Source of the DNA: Streptomyces taklimakanensis
GTDB taxonomy: Bacteria; Actinomycetota; Actinomycetes; Streptomycetales; Streptomycetaceae
NCBI RefSeq assembly: GCF_009709575.1
Contig: NZ_WIXO01000001.1
Coordinates: 806,001 to 870,000, forward strand
Reading direction: 5' to 3'
Length of the DNA: 64,000 nucleotides
Of this stretch, positions 1-9,086 are shown piece by piece. The position numbers and the translations under genes are program-made. Position 1 is the stretch's first letter. Each line of letters opens with the position of its first letter. The notes beneath the pieces are model-generated. The model worked only from the letters and a program-made list of their open reading frames with translations. It was not told where the DNA came from and made no database searches.

Positions 1-490
1 GCACCTTGGTGTGGCCCACCACCGGCATGAAGTTGGTGTCCCCACCCCAGCGCGGCACGATGTGCTGGTGCAGGTGGGCGGCGATCCCGGCACCCGCGAC
101 CGCGCCCTGGTTCATGCCGATGTTGAATCCCTGCGCCCCCGAGGCGGCGCGCAGCGCCGCCATGGCCCGCTTGGTGTGGTCGGCCAGTTCCACCGTCTCC
201 TCGTGGGTGAGGTCGGTGTAGTCGGCCACGTGCCGGAAGGGCACGACCATCAGGTGGCCGCCGTTGTACGGGTAGAGGTTGAGCACCGCGTAGACGTGCT
301 CGCCACGGGCCAGGACGAGTCCGTCCTCGTCGGACTTGGCCGGGATGGCGCAGAACGGGCAGCCGTCGCCGGCTCCCGGGCCGCTCGGCTTGTTCTCGCC
401 CTGGATGTAGGCCATCCGGTGGGGGGTCCACAGGCGCTGGAAGGCGTCCGGCGTCCCCACTCCGATCTGCTGCTCCGGCTCGCTGCTCAT
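1..490 (-). CDS. HIT-domain protein, likely Ap4A phosphorylase type (C-terminus cut off by window edge)
   Basis: Starts at ATG 490 and runs off the left edge after about 163 codons. A CPFC pair near residue 44 is followed by the HIT fold, with the histidine triad HLHQHIVPRW near residue 140. HIT proteins act on nucleotide phosphates. The closest relatives I recall are the actinobacterial diadenosine tetraphosphate phosphorylases (Rv2613c type), which also lie directly after thrS, as here: the gap to the thrS stop is about 58 bases and both are on the minus strand, so co-transcription is likely. The substrate is inferred from family and context. Confidence 0.85.
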   Translation of the reverse strand, partial: MSSEPEQQIGVGTPDAFQRLWTPHRMAYIQGENKPSGPGAGDGCPFCAIPAKSDEDGLVLARGEHVYAVLNLYPYNGGHLMVVPFRHVADYTDLTHEETVELADHTKRAMAALRAASGAQGFNIGMNQGAVAGAGIAAHLHQHIVPRWGGDTNFMPVVGHTKV

Positions 491-548
491 GCGGGCCAGC
501 ATAGAACTTCCCCCGTCGGCGGCGCGTCGCCTCCGTGACGGAGGGGCG

Positions 549-2528
549 TCAGCTCTGGACGCGCTCCTCGACGGCCCTGGCCAGCTCCGCGATCGCCTCG
601 TCGACCGGCACGCCGTTCTTCTGCGAGCCGTCGCGGTAGCGGAAGCTCACCGCCCCGGCCGCCATGTCGTCGTCACCGGCGATGACCATGAACGGCACCT
701 TGCTCTTCTGTGCGTTCCTGATCTTCTTCTGCATCCGGTCGGAGGAGGAGTCCACCTCCACCCGCAGTCCGACCGCCTTGGCCTTGGCCGCGAACTCCTC
801 CAGGTACGGCACGTGGGTGTCGCCGATGGGGATGCCGACGGCCTGGACCGGGGCCAGCCACGCGGGGAAGGCACCCGCGTAGTGCTCCAGCAGCACGGCG
901 AAGAACCGCTCGATGGAGCCGAACAGCGCCCGGTGGATCATCACCGGCCGCTGCCGGGAGCCGTCGGCCGCGGTGTACTCCAGCTCGAACCGCTTGGGCT
1001 GCTGGAAATCCACCTGGATCGTGGACATCTGCCAGGTCCGGCCGATGGCGTCGCGGGCCTGGACCGAGATCTTGGGCCCGTAGTAGGCGGCGCCACCCGG
1101 GTCCATCACCAGCTCCAGGCCCTGCTTGCCGGCGGCCTGCCGGAGCGCCTCGGTGGCCTCCTCCCACTCCTCGGGCTCGCCGATGAACTTCTCGGAGTCG
1201 TCGCGGGTGGACAGCTCCAGGTAGAAGTCGCTCAGGCCGTAGTCCCGCAGGAGGTCCAGCACGAAGGTGAGCAGGTTGTCCAGCTCGCCGGGCATCTGCT
1301 CCTTGGTGCAGTAGATGTGCGAGTCGTCCTGGGTGAAGCCGCGCGCCCGGGTCAGGCCGTGCACCACACCCGACTTCTCGTAGCGGTAGACCGTGCCGAA
1401 CTCGAACAGCCGCATCGGCAGCTCCCGGTAGGACCGCCCGCGCGCCTTGAAGACAAGGTTGTGCATCGGGCAGTTCATCGCCTTGAGGCGGTAGTTCTGC
1501 CCCTCGAACTCCAGGGGCGGGAACATCGACTCGGCGTAGTTCGGCAGATGCCCGGACGTCTCGAAGAGCCCCTCCTTGGTGATGTGCGGGGTGTTGACGA
1601 ACTCGTAGCCCGCCTGCTCGTGCCGCTTGCGGGAGTAGTCCTCCATCACCCGGCGGACGATGCCGCCCTTGGGGTGGAAGACCGCCAGGCCCGACCCCAG
1701 CTCCTCCGGGATGGAGAACAGATCCAGCTCGGCGCCGAGCTTGCGGTGGTCGCGCTTCTCCGCCTCGGCCAGGAACTCCAGGTACGCCTTCAGCTCGTCC
1801 TTCGACGGCCAGGCGGTCCCGTAGATCCGCTGGAGCTGCGGGTTCTTCTCGCTGCCCCGCCAGTACGCGGCGGCCGACCGCATCAGCTTGAACGCCGGGA
1901 CGGCACGGGTGGTGGGCAGGTGCGGGCCGCGGCACAGGTCCTTCCAGCACAGCTCGCCCGTCTTGGCGTCCAGGTTGTCGTAGATGGTCAGCTCGCCCGC
2001 GCCGACCTCCGCCGCCGCCCCCTCGGCGGCCTCGGCGGCGTTGCCCTTGAGCCCGATCAACTCCAGCTTGTACGGCTCGTCGGCCAGTTCCTCGCGGGCC
2101 TCGTCGTCGTCGGTCACCCGGCGGGAGAAGCGCTGGCCGCGCTTGACGATCTCCTGCATCCGCTTCTCGATGCGCTTGAGGTCGTCCGGGGTGAACGGCT
2201 CGGGAACGTCGAAGTCGTAGTAGAAGCCGTCCTTGATGGGCGGACCGATGCCGAGCTTGGCCTCCGGGAAGAGGTCCTGCACGGCCTGGGCCATCACGTG
2301 CGCGGTGGAGTGCCGCAGGATGTCCAGGCCGTCGGGGCTGGAGATCTCCACCGGCTCGACCTCGTCGCCGTCGGCGAGTTCGTGGGCCAGGTCCCTCAGC
2401 CGCCCGCCGACGCGCGCGGCGATGACGGAGCGCTCGCCCTCGAAGAGGGCGGCGGCCGTGGTGCCCGTGGTCACCACGCGCTCTTCCCGCTCGGAATCGC
2501 GTTGGATGATCACACGGACGTCCGCCAC
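549..2528 (-). CDS. thrS: threonyl-tRNA synthetase
   Basis: Charges tRNA-Thr in the cytoplasm. The 659-residue protein has an N-terminal TGS domain (about 1-60), the editing-domain motif H73-S-T-A-H77, a class II catalytic core with MNCPMH (zinc cysteine), and a C-terminal anticodon-binding domain. I chose GTG 2528 because AGGAGA lies just upstream and the TGS domain begins there; the frame stays open far upstream but that extension has no family resemblance. Typical length for actinobacterial ThrRS. I saw no T-box-like conserved sequence in the leader. Confidence 0.97.
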   Translation of the reverse strand: MADVRVIIQRDSEREERVVTTGTTAAALFEGERSVIAARVGGRLRDLAHELADGDEVEPVEISSPDGLDILRHSTAHVMAQAVQDLFPEAKLGIGPPIKDGFYYDFDVPEPFTPDDLKRIEKRMQEIVKRGQRFSRRVTDDDEAREELADEPYKLELIGLKGNAAEAAEGAAAEVGAGELTIYDNLDAKTGELCWKDLCRGPHLPTTRAVPAFKLMRSAAAYWRGSEKNPQLQRIYGTAWPSKDELKAYLEFLAEAEKRDHRKLGAELDLFSIPEELGSGLAVFHPKGGIVRRVMEDYSRKRHEQAGYEFVNTPHITKEGLFETSGHLPNYAESMFPPLEFEGQNYRLKAMNCPMHNLVFKARGRSYRELPMRLFEFGTVYRYEKSGVVHGLTRARGFTQDDSHIYCTKEQMPGELDNLLTFVLDLLRDYGLSDFYLELSTRDDSEKFIGEPEEWEEATEALRQAAGKQGLELVMDPGGAAYYGPKISVQARDAIGRTWQMSTIQVDFQQPKRFELEYTAADGSRQRPVMIHRALFGSIERFFAVLLEHYAGAFPAWLAPVQAVGIPIGDTHVPYLEEFAAKAKAVGLRVEVDSSSDRMQKKIRNAQKSKVPFMVIAGDDDMAAGAVSFRYRDGSQKNGVPVDEAIAELARAVEERVQS

Positions 2529-2843
2529 CGGTCTCTCCTGACTGCCTTGTGCTCGGGTTGTGCCTCGAGGCGCGGACGGTCGCCGCGCACCGTGAATCGT
2601 ACCGAGCCGGGGCCCCCCGCCGCGAAACGGTTGTGGATCCTCCGGGACCATCGGGGCCGCGGGCCGCTCGGCCCACCGACCTCCCGCGCTCCAAAGGCGC
2701 GTCGCCCGCGCCCGCTCGGTCGGGACGCGCGGCCGAGCCCGTGCGTCCCGTGCTCGGGCTCCCGGAACGGTTGACCGCGCACCGGGCGAGGTATCAACCC
2801 CGTCGGCGGGCCCGGCCGCCGACGGCCGCCGGAACGCCGGAAA

Positions 2844-2873
2844 CGACACGGAGCGACACGGAGCGACACGGAG
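2844..2873 (+). repeat. three perfect tandem copies of a 10-bp unit
   Basis: The unit cgacacggag is repeated at 2844-2853, 2854-2863 and 2864-2873, ending 12 bases before the exonuclease start codon. Each copy carries GGAG, so the leader presents repeated Shine-Dalgarno-like elements. Confidence 0.9.
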
Positions 2874-2885
2874 GGGAACGCGGAC

Positions 2886-3611
2886 ATGACGGTGTGGTAC
2901 GAGGGGCCGCTCGCCGCCTTCGACACCGAGACCACGGGGGTGGACACCGAGCGGGACCGGATCGTCTCGGCCGCGCTCGTCGTGCAGGAGGCGCCGGGTT
3001 CCCCCGTCCGCGCCACGCACTGGCTGGTCGATCCCGGCGTGCCCGTCCCGGAGCGGGCGGCACGGGTGCACGGGCTGACCGGGGAGCACCTGCGCGAGCA
3101 CGGCCGACCGCCGGCGGAGGTGCTCGAAGAGCTCGTCCGGGCCCTGCGGGAGCAGGTGGCGGCCGGGCGACCGTTGGTGGTGATGAACGCGCCGTTCGAC
3201 CTGACGCTGCTGGACCGGGAGCTGCGGCGGCACCGGGGCTCCTCGTTGACCGACGCCGTGGACCCCGCGTCGCTGCGCGTGCTCGACCCCCGGGTGCTGG
3301 ACAAACACCTGGACCGCTACCGCAAGGGCCGCCGCACCCTGGCCGACCTGTGCTCCCACTACGACGCGGAGCTGGCCGACGCCCACGACGCCGCCGCCGA
3401 CGCCACGGCCGCACTGGAGGTCGTGCGGGGGATGGGCCGGCGTTTCGCGCGGCGGTTGGCGTCGCTGTCGCCCGCCGAGCTGTACCCCCTGCAGGAGGTC
3501 TGGCACGCCGCGCAGGCACGGGGGCTCCAGGCGTGGTTCGCGCGCAACGGATCGCAGGAGGAGGTCGATCCCGCGTGGCCGCTGCGGCCCCGGGCGTCGG
3601 CCGCGGTCTGA
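2886..3611 (+). CDS. DnaQ-like 3'-5' exonuclease (DEDDh)
   Basis: A 241-residue exonuclease-domain protein similar to the polymerase III epsilon subunit family. D13 and E15 in AFDTETTG are the first metal ligands. The central aspartate lies in [10 protein letters not shown] near residue 105, and the H/D pair of the last motif is in [11 protein letters not shown] near residue 160. The rest is a short C-terminal extension. It is a free-standing nuclease with no polymerase or GIY-YIG domain, so a repair or processing role is more likely than a replicative one. ATG 2886 is preceded by GAGGGG at suitable distance. The 357-base gap before it serves the divergent thrS and this gene; apart from the 10-bp repeats I see no structure in it. 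Confidence 0.85.
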   Translation: MTVWYEGPLAAFDTETTGVDTERDRIVSAALVVQEAPGSPVRATHWLVDPGVPVPERAARVHGLTGEHLREHGRPPAEVLEELVRALREQVAAGRPLVVMNAPFDLTLLDRELRRHRGSSLTDAVDPASLRVLDPRVLDKHLDRYRKGRRTLADLCSHYDAELADAHDAAADATAALEVVRGMGRRFARRLASLSPAELYPLQEVWHAAQARGLQAWFARNGSQEEVDPAWPLRPRASAAV

Positions 3612-3683
3612 GGCGCCCAAAGGTCCCGGCCCGGCCGGACGGGCGGGCGGCGCGCGGGCGCGCGGCCGCCCCCGGAAAAGACC

Positions 3684-3716
3684 CGAGGCCGGTTCCCTCG
3701 GATGGAACCGGCCTCG
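3684..3716 (-). terminator. hairpin terminator downstream of tRNA-Val(CAC)
   Basis: Perfect 13-bp stem (3684-3696 with 3704-3716) and a 7-base loop. On the minus strand it begins 8 bases past the tRNA 3' end and is followed by TCTTTTCC, so it looks like an intrinsic terminator for the tRNA. It may also stop transcripts from the exonuclease gene. Confidence 0.75.
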
Positions 3717-3724
3717 TCGGGCGG

Positions 3725-3796
3725 TGGGCGATACTGGGTTCGAACCAGTGACCTCTTCGGTGTGAACGAAGCGCTCTCCCGCTGAGCTAATCGCCC
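3725..3796 (-). tRNA. tRNA-Val(CAC)
   Basis: 72-nt cloverleaf with acceptor arms GGGCGAT/ATCGCCC, D-arm TTAGCTCAGCGGGAGAGC, anticodon loop TTCACAC (anticodon CAC) and T-loop TTCGAAC. CCA is not encoded. It differs by one base from the copy at 11654-11725. Confidence 0.97.
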
Positions 3797-3913
3797 CTCG
3801 TGGTGCCCCGCGGCACGACGAGAACAATACAGGGCGGCCGGGGATTCATCCAAACTCCTTGCCCCGCCCCTCCGGTGGCGGCCCTCCCGGTGGCGCCGCC
3901 CCGGTCGTCCCCC

Positions 3914-4399
3914 TCACGGCCCCGGCCGCTCCCCCAGCCTCCGGCACAGCCCCCGCCGCCCGGCGCGCATCATCAGGGCGTGGTTGGCGGTGAGCAGGGG
4001 ACGGCAGGGCGGGGCCAACAGCCGCAGGAGGGGCCTGCGCGCCTCCACCTCCTGCTCGAAGAGGGCCCGGGTGCCGCCCCAGGCCCCGCCGGGCGACACC
4101 AGGCGCCAGCTCGCCCGGCCTCGGAGGTCCCCGTCCATCTCGATCCCCAGGCGTCCGGCGGCGGGGTCCCGGTGCGTCAGCCGGACGGCGAGCCTCACCT
4201 CGTACGGCAGCAGGGAGCGGACGCGGGCGGTGCCGGACCAGCCGCCCGCCCCGGCGGGCCGGTCGTCCCGACGGACGACCTCGCGCACCTGCGGCCACCA
4301 CACCGGGTACTCCTCGGCCCGCTCCAGGACCTCGTACACCTCCTCCGGTGGCGCGGCCACCTCCCAGACGCTGCGGAAGCGGTAGTGGTTCACCCCCAC
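3914..4399 (-). CDS. SRPBCC (START/polyketide cyclase-like) ligand-binding protein
   Basis: About 161 residues with the START-like pattern of alternating strands and C-terminal helix: YRFRSVWEV at the start, the VYEVL helix, then YPVWWPQV. This superfamily binds hydrophobic ligands or acts as a cyclase; no catalytic role can be assigned. I chose GTG 4399 because GGAGGA stands five bases upstream and homology begins at VNHYRFRS. It lies alone between the lyase gene and tRNA-Val, on the same strand as both. Confidence 0.75.
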   Translation of the reverse strand: MGVNHYRFRSVWEVAAPPEEVYEVLERAEEYPVWWPQVREVVRRDDRPAGAGGWSGTARVRSLLPYEVRLAVRLTHRDPAAGRLGIEMDGDLRGRASWRLVSPGGAWGGTRALFEQEVEARRPLLRLLAPPCRPLLTANHALMMRAGRRGLCRRLGERPGP

Positions 4400-4580
4400 G
4401 GTCGTCCTCCTCCCCACCGGACGCGGTGGCGCCCGGCCGCCGCCGGGCACCACCGCCCGTGTCCGTCCCCTCGCCCCCGCACGTCACGCTCCGCGCGGGG
4501 GCGAACGTTCCGCCCCGCCTCCTGCCCCGGGCGGCTCTCCGCCACTCCTCCCCGGTGCTCGACGGCGGGGCGGGTCGGGA

Positions 4581-7337
4581 TCATTCGGGGACGCGGTCCC
4601 CGATCAGGGCGAGGTTCTGGATGGCGGCCAGGCCGTACAGGGCGGTGGTGTTGGTGTCCACCCAGGAGGCCCCGCTGCCCTCGACCAACGCCATGGGACC
4701 GGTGATCCTCTCCGTCTTCCAGGGGGAGGACTCGGAGTAGCCCCACCGGTCCTTGGTGAAGAACTCCCGCCAGGCGCGGGTGGCGTACCTGTCCCGCTCG
4801 TCCTTCAGCCGTGCGGCCGCGTAGGCGGTGAGGCGGGAGTGCCCCTGCTGGAGGATGAGGTTGGTGGCGTACCCGCCCAGTTCGGCCTGCTGCTCCTCCC
4901 GTGTGGCGCCGTAGAGGCGGCAGTACTGGAGCCAGGCCTCCTCGAAGCCCTCCACGTCGGTGATGTGGATCAGCTCGGCGCAGATCTCCACCTGGCCGAA
5001 CATCGCGCTCAGATGGCTCATCGAGACCTTCCGCTCCGCCTCGGCGAACTCCCCGGTCTCGATGTCGTAGAGACCCTCGCCGGTGCAGAAGCCGTTGGGC
5101 ATCCGCGCGATGGTGCGCATGGTGGCCTTGAGCTTCTTCTCCGCCTCCTCCGCCTTGGGGCCGCGGCGTTCCCACTCGGTGAGCCAGGCGGCCGCCAGGC
5201 CGCTCCAGTCGGTGCCCAGCCCGATGGCCAGTGCCCTGGGATCGGGTTCGTAGGGCTCGGTGCGGATCTTGCGCAGCGGGTCGAGGGCGAGGAAGGTCTT
5301 GTCGGAGTCGACGAGGGCGTGCATGAGGTCGCCACAGCGCTCGTCGGCGGTGAGGAAGTAGTACGGGCGCCGGTAGACGGCGGTGGAGATGCGCTGTTGC
5401 TTGGCGCTGTCGGCGTAGTGCTGGACCCCGTGGCGGGTGCCGAGTCCGGCCCACTCGCCGATGTGGTACACGTCGACCTCGCCGGTGTGACGGGTCATGG
5501 CCTCGGCGAAGCGGAAGATGTCGGCGCGGCCGGAGCGCAGGTAGGCGTACCACAGCCACAGGTCCGGGGAGAGCTCGGAGTTGTCCCAGGCGTAGCCGCC
5601 GACGTCGTACCGCCACTGGTGCCGGTCCGGGTCGTAGGTGTGCATGATGTCGCCGTAGTCCCAGAAGCCGTACCAGCGGCGCTGCTCCACCTGGTCCCGG
5701 TAGTAGGTGAAGAGGAAGTCCAGGTGGTCCTCCAGCTTCGCCTTGGCGGGCGTGGAGCGGTCGACGGGGGCGAACAGGCCGCCGAAGACCTGGGTGGCGG
5801 TGAGGTGTTCGGGGGGCGCGACGAGCTGGGGCGGGGTCTGGACGGCCTCGGCCTGGCGGGCGAGGGTCTCGGCGTCGGGGGTGGCGGCGTTGGCCCAGAA
5901 CATCAGCTCGCTGGTGCGGGCGATGCCGTAGGGGGTGCCGAAGCCCGGCTCGTAGTCCTCGTAGGTGATGTTGAGGCCCTCGAGTTGTTCGGCGTGGGTG
6001 TCCTGCCCCATGCCGTCGTGGTAGAAGCGCAGGTCCATCGGCTGGGCCTCGGGCGACCAGAGCCAGAGGGTGACCTCGGCCTCGTCGCCGGCGGCGCCGC
6101 GGACGTCGAGCTGGGTGGGGTGCCTGCGCCAGAAGTCGCGCAGTCCGAAGGAGAGTCCGCCGCTGACGCCGCCGACGTAGCCGAAGCCCGAGGCCCGGCG
6201 TCCGCCACCCGCGGGGATCCAGCCGTGGCCGGGCTTGGTGCGCTTGCGGACGGTGAAGCCGTCGGCGGAGAGCTGGCCGAGGGTGTAGTCGCCCCAGGTG
6301 GGGATGAGGTGGAGCCGGCTGGTGACGCGCTGGTCCCAGGTGGCGGGGTCGGGCAGCTTCTCCCCCTTGACCTGCTTGGCGCGCACCTCGGCGCCGGGGT
6401 CGCGGCGCAGGCCGGTGATGCCCCTGACGGCCTCCGAGAGCATGCCCCGGCCCTCACCGCCGAGGCGGATGTGTCGGTCGTGGTGCTCGTCGCGCAGGGG
6501 GACGGTGAAGCGCACGCCGAGGCCGCGGACGAAGTCCTTGTGCTCGTCCCCGTCGTAGGTGATGGTGTGGAGCATCCGGAAGGACTCGGCGCCCGCGTGG
6601 AAGTACAGACGGATGCCGAACGGCAGCCAGCCGCGCTTCCCCCTGCGGTGCCTGCCGTCGATGCGGACCACCGCCCGCACCGGGCCGTCCTGTTCGACGG
6701 TGACCTTCTCGATGTCGCCGTCGAAGCGTTCCCACTTCTGCGTGCCCTGGTCCCCGTCGTCGATCTCGCCTTGGCGGAGGAGGACGAGGCGGCCGTCCTT
6801 GGCGATCTCGGCACCGCCCCGGCGGACGGACTTCACCAGCGACTTGCCGTCCTTGCCGATGCGGACGGTGATGACGCCGGTGTCCACCTCCACGGAGCCG
6901 CCCTTGCGCCCGACGGTGACGGCCTTGGCCGGGGCGGCCGGGGCGGCGCCGGGGGTGAGGCGGTAGGAGGCGGCGGCGCCGGCCTCGGGGCCGACGGCGT
7001 GCGCGGTCCACTTGACGGTGCCGTCGGGCCAGTACGCGGTGGTCCAGGTCTGGACGGGGACGGCGGCCCCGTCCTCGGTGGTGAGGGAGAACTCGGTGCC
7101 GGCCTTGACGCCGCCCTTGGGCCAGGGCACTCCGAAGGTGTTGCCGGGTGCCTCGCCGAGGCCACCGTCCTCCAGCCAGGTGATGCGCACCGGGCCGTCG
7201 GCGGTCTTCGGGCCCGCCGTGGCTCCGGCGGGGTGGGCCGCGTGGGCGGACGCACCGCCCAGCAGCCAGGAGGAGTGGGCGGCGGCTCCGGCGACGGTTG
7301 CCGCCTGGAGCACGGTCCGACGGGGGATCGGGGTCAT
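4581..7337 (-). CDS. Tat-exported YetA/PcRGLX-like exo-rhamnogalacturonan lyase family protein
   Basis: 918-residue secreted protein. A twin-arginine signal (PRRTVLQAA plus a hydrophobic Ala-rich stretch) covers about residues 1-40. Then come an N-terminal RIFT-barrel-like region with WPDGTVKW, a central beta region, and a Trp-rich alpha/alpha-toroid C-terminal half (RRWYGFWDYGDIMHTYD and similar). This layout matches the PcRGLX/YetA family (polysaccharide lyase 26), which cuts unsaturated rhamnose-galacturonate units from the pectin backbone. The neighbouring DUF624 (YesL) and sugar-ABC genes support pectin use. I chose ATG 7337 because GGGAG lies five bases upstream; an ATG at 7349 is also possible. 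The exact substrate is inferred. Confidence 0.8.
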   Translation of the reverse strand: MTPIPRRTVLQAATVAGAAAHSSWLLGGASAHAAHPAGATAGPKTADGPVRITWLEDGGLGEAPGNTFGVPWPKGGVKAGTEFSLTTEDGAAVPVQTWTTAYWPDGTVKWTAHAVGPEAGAAASYRLTPGAAPAAPAKAVTVGRKGGSVEVDTGVITVRIGKDGKSLVKSVRRGGAEIAKDGRLVLLRQGEIDDGDQGTQKWERFDGDIEKVTVEQDGPVRAVVRIDGRHRRGKRGWLPFGIRLYFHAGAESFRMLHTITYDGDEHKDFVRGLGVRFTVPLRDEHHDRHIRLGGEGRGMLSEAVRGITGLRRDPGAEVRAKQVKGEKLPDPATWDQRVTSRLHLIPTWGDYTLGQLSADGFTVRKRTKPGHGWIPAGGGRRASGFGYVGGVSGGLSFGLRDFWRRHPTQLDVRGAAGDEAEVTLWLWSPEAQPMDLRFYHDGMGQDTHAEQLEGLNITYEDYEPGFGTPYGIARTSELMFWANAATPDAETLARQAEAVQTPPQLVAPPEHLTATQVFGGLFAPVDRSTPAKAKLEDHLDFLFTYYRDQVEQRRWYGFWDYGDIMHTYDPDRHQWRYDVGGYAWDNSELSPDLWLWYAYLRSGRADIFRFAEAMTRHTGEVDVYHIGEWAGLGTRHGVQHYADSAKQQRISTAVYRRPYYFLTADERCGDLMHALVDSDKTFLALDPLRKIRTEPYEPDPRALAIGLGTDWSGLAAAWLTEWERRGPKAEEAEKKLKATMRTIARMPNGFCTGEGLYDIETGEFAEAERKVSMSHLSAMFGQVEICAELIHITDVEGFEEAWLQYCRLYGATREEQQAELGGYATNLILQQGHSRLTAYAAARLKDERDRYATRAWREFFTKDRWGYSESSPWKTERITGPMALVEGSGASWVDTNTTALYGLAAIQNLALIGDRVPE

Positions 7338-7353
7338 GGACGCTCCCATTCTT

Positions 7354-7399
7354 ATGTCAGGCTCATGACATTGAGGTGCTCCGACCGGCCCGGTCGGAG
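7354..7399. promoter_or_regulatory. inverted repeats between DUF624 and lyase genes
   Basis: The 178-base gap holds ATGTCA-n6-TGACAT (7354-7371), a possible operator just upstream of the lyase gene, and a hairpin with an 8-bp perfect stem (7379-7386 with 7392-7399). The hairpin could attenuate read-through from the transporter genes into the lyase gene on the minus strand. Confidence 0.4.
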
Positions 7400-7515
7400 G
7401 ACCGGGTCGCCGGTTCGGTGGGGGGTGGTCGGCGGCCCGGTCCAGGGTGGGACCGGGCCGATCGGCCAGAGACGTTTGGAGTCGATCGAAGCCAGGCGGG
7501 ATCGATCAGGTTCGG

Positions 7516-8193
7516 TCAGGGGTGGCCGTGCCGCCGCTCGACCGCGACCGCGCAGGCCGCCAGGCAGCCGAGCGCCGGGGCGATCAGCGGGGGCAGCATC
7601 CAGGCGGCGACGGCGGTGACGGCCGGCCCACCGGCCAGCAGCAGCGAGCCGCCCGGGTCGGCGCGCCAGGCCCGACGGATCGCCGCGCGCCCGGTACGGG
7701 CCCAGTCCGCACCCGGGCGCCAGAGGGCCGCCGTGCGCAGCCCGGTGACCACCACGGCCAGTGCCGCGACGGCCGCCACGGCACCGACCGCGACCGCCAC
7801 CGGGCCGCCGGGCAACACCCCGGAGGAGGCCACCCGCAGGTCGAAGGCGAGCAGCGCCAGAGCGGCCCACCACAGCAGCGAGAACCGCCAACCGGTCCGC
7901 ACGGCCGTCGCCCACTCGGCGGCGAACTCCCGCCACCCGGCCCGCTCGGCCGCCAGGTGGCGCCGCAGGTGCCCGCAGGCGGCGGCGAACGCGGGCAGCG
8001 CGGTCACCAGCGGCAGCGCGGCGAGCAGCAGCCAGACACCGACCAACAGACACTCGGCGAAGAGCGCGAACCGGTCCGCCAGGGACCGCCGGTCCACCGC
8101 CGCCCCCGTACCGGCGGCGGTGGATCCGACGTCCCCGCCCGGCGTGGAGCCGCCGGCGCTCCCGGTGGACGCGGCGCCCACGGCGGCCCTCAT
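7516..8193 (-). CDS. DUF624 (YesL-like) membrane protein
   Basis: 225 residues with several hydrophobic helices; the first carries the typical DUF624 stretch LLLAALPLVTALPAFAAACG. DUF624 proteins of unknown function are regularly encoded beside sugar ABC transporters; YesL belongs to the Bacillus rhamnogalacturonan locus. The ATG at 8191-8193 overlaps the stop of the upstream permease (ATGA), so translation is coupled. A transport accessory role is inferred. Confidence 0.8.
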   Translation of the reverse strand: MRAAVGAASTGSAGGSTPGGDVGSTAAGTGAAVDRRSLADRFALFAECLLVGVWLLLAALPLVTALPAFAAACGHLRRHLAAERAGWREFAAEWATAVRTGWRFSLLWWAALALLAFDLRVASSGVLPGGPVAVAVGAVAAVAALAVVVTGLRTAALWRPGADWARTGRAAIRRAWRADPGGSLLLAGGPAVTAVAAWMLPPLIAPALGCLAACAVAVERRHGHP

Positions 8194-9086
8194 CCCTTCA
8201 GTCCGGAGGTGGCCGCGCCCTCGACGAGGTGGCGCTGGAAGGCGAGGAAGAACAGCAGCACCGGCAGCAGGGCGGCCAGCGACATGGCGACCATGCCTCC
8301 GTAGTCGGCGAGACTGTCCTGGTCCATGAACATCTTCAGACCGAGCGAGACGGTGTACTTCTCGGGCTCGTTGAGGTAGATCAGCGGCCCGAGGAAGTCG
8401 TTCCAGGCCCAGATGAAGCTGAAGATGGCGCTGGTGATCAACGCCGGTCGGCACAGCGGCAGCACGATCGTCCAGTAGATCCGCCAGTGGCCGCAGCCGT
8501 CGAGGCGGGCCGCCTCGTCCAGTTCCTTGGGCAGGTTCCGCATGAACTGCACCATCAGGAAGACGAAGAAGGCGTCCACCGCCAGGAACTTGCCCAGCAG
8601 CAGCGGCACGTAGGTGTTGACCAGCTCCATCTTCTGGAACAACACGTACTGCGGCACCAGCAGGACGTGCACCGGCAGCAGCAGGGTGCCGATCATCAGC
8701 GTGAACAGCAGGTTCCGCCCGGCGAAGCGGATCCGGGCGAAGGCGTAGGCGGCCAACGAGCAGGAGAACAGCACCCCGACCACGGACCCCAGCGCCACGA
8801 GGAGCGAGTTGAGGAAGAAGGTCTCGATGCCGATGCCCGCTATACCGTCGGCGAGTCGCTCGTAGTTGTCGGTGATCGGGTCGGTGGGCAGCAGCTCCAG
8901 GCTGCCCACGATCTCGTCCCCCGGCTTGAGGGAGCCGCCGATCACCCAGACCACGGGATAGAGCACCACGGCCAGGACGACCAGGGCACCCAGGTGCCAC
9001 AGGACCGAGCCGATCCTGCGGCGCCCGGCCGCGGTGGTCCGGGCGGTGCGGTCGCCGCGGACGGCGGTACCGGTGGACGCGCTCAT
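8190..9086 (-). CDS. carbohydrate ABC transporter permease, second subunit (MalG/YtcP type)
   Basis: 298 residues, inner membrane. A cytoplasmic N-terminus of about 30 residues precedes six hydrophobic helices. The EAA loop that contacts the ATPase is visible as ELDEAARLDGCGHWRIY. The ATG at 9084-9086 overlaps the stop of the first permease (ATGA), and its own stop overlaps the DUF624 start, giving a tightly coupled three-gene set. No ATPase gene is present; Streptomyces sugar importers usually share the MsiK ATPase, encoded elsewhere. Confidence 0.92.
   Translation of the reverse strand: MSASTGTAVRGDRTARTTAAGRRRIGSVLWHLGALVVLAVVLYPVVWVIGGSLKPGDEIVGSLELLPTDPITDNYERLADGIAGIGIETFFLNSLLVALGSVVGVLFSCSLAAYAFARIRFAGRNLLFTLMIGTLLLPVHVLLVPQYVLFQKMELVNTYVPLLLGKFLAVDAFFVFLMVQFMRNLPKELDEAARLDGCGHWRIYWTIVLPLCRPALITSAIFSFIWAWNDFLGPLIYLNEPEKYTVSLGLKMFMDQDSLADYGGMVAMSLAALLPVLLFFLAFQRHLVEGAATSGLKG

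Noticed and set aside
489..2774. 761-codon plus-strand open frame opposite thrS
   Set aside because: Antisense shadow of a well-defined gene; Leu/Gly/Arg-rich with no family resemblance.
2529..2885. T-box leader upstream of thrS
   Set aside because: No GGGTGGxACCGCG-like sequence seen on the minus strand.
4839..7619. 926-codon plus-strand open frame opposite the lyase gene
   Set aside because: Shadow frame caused by high GC at third codon positions; Val/Gly/Leu-rich and without domains.
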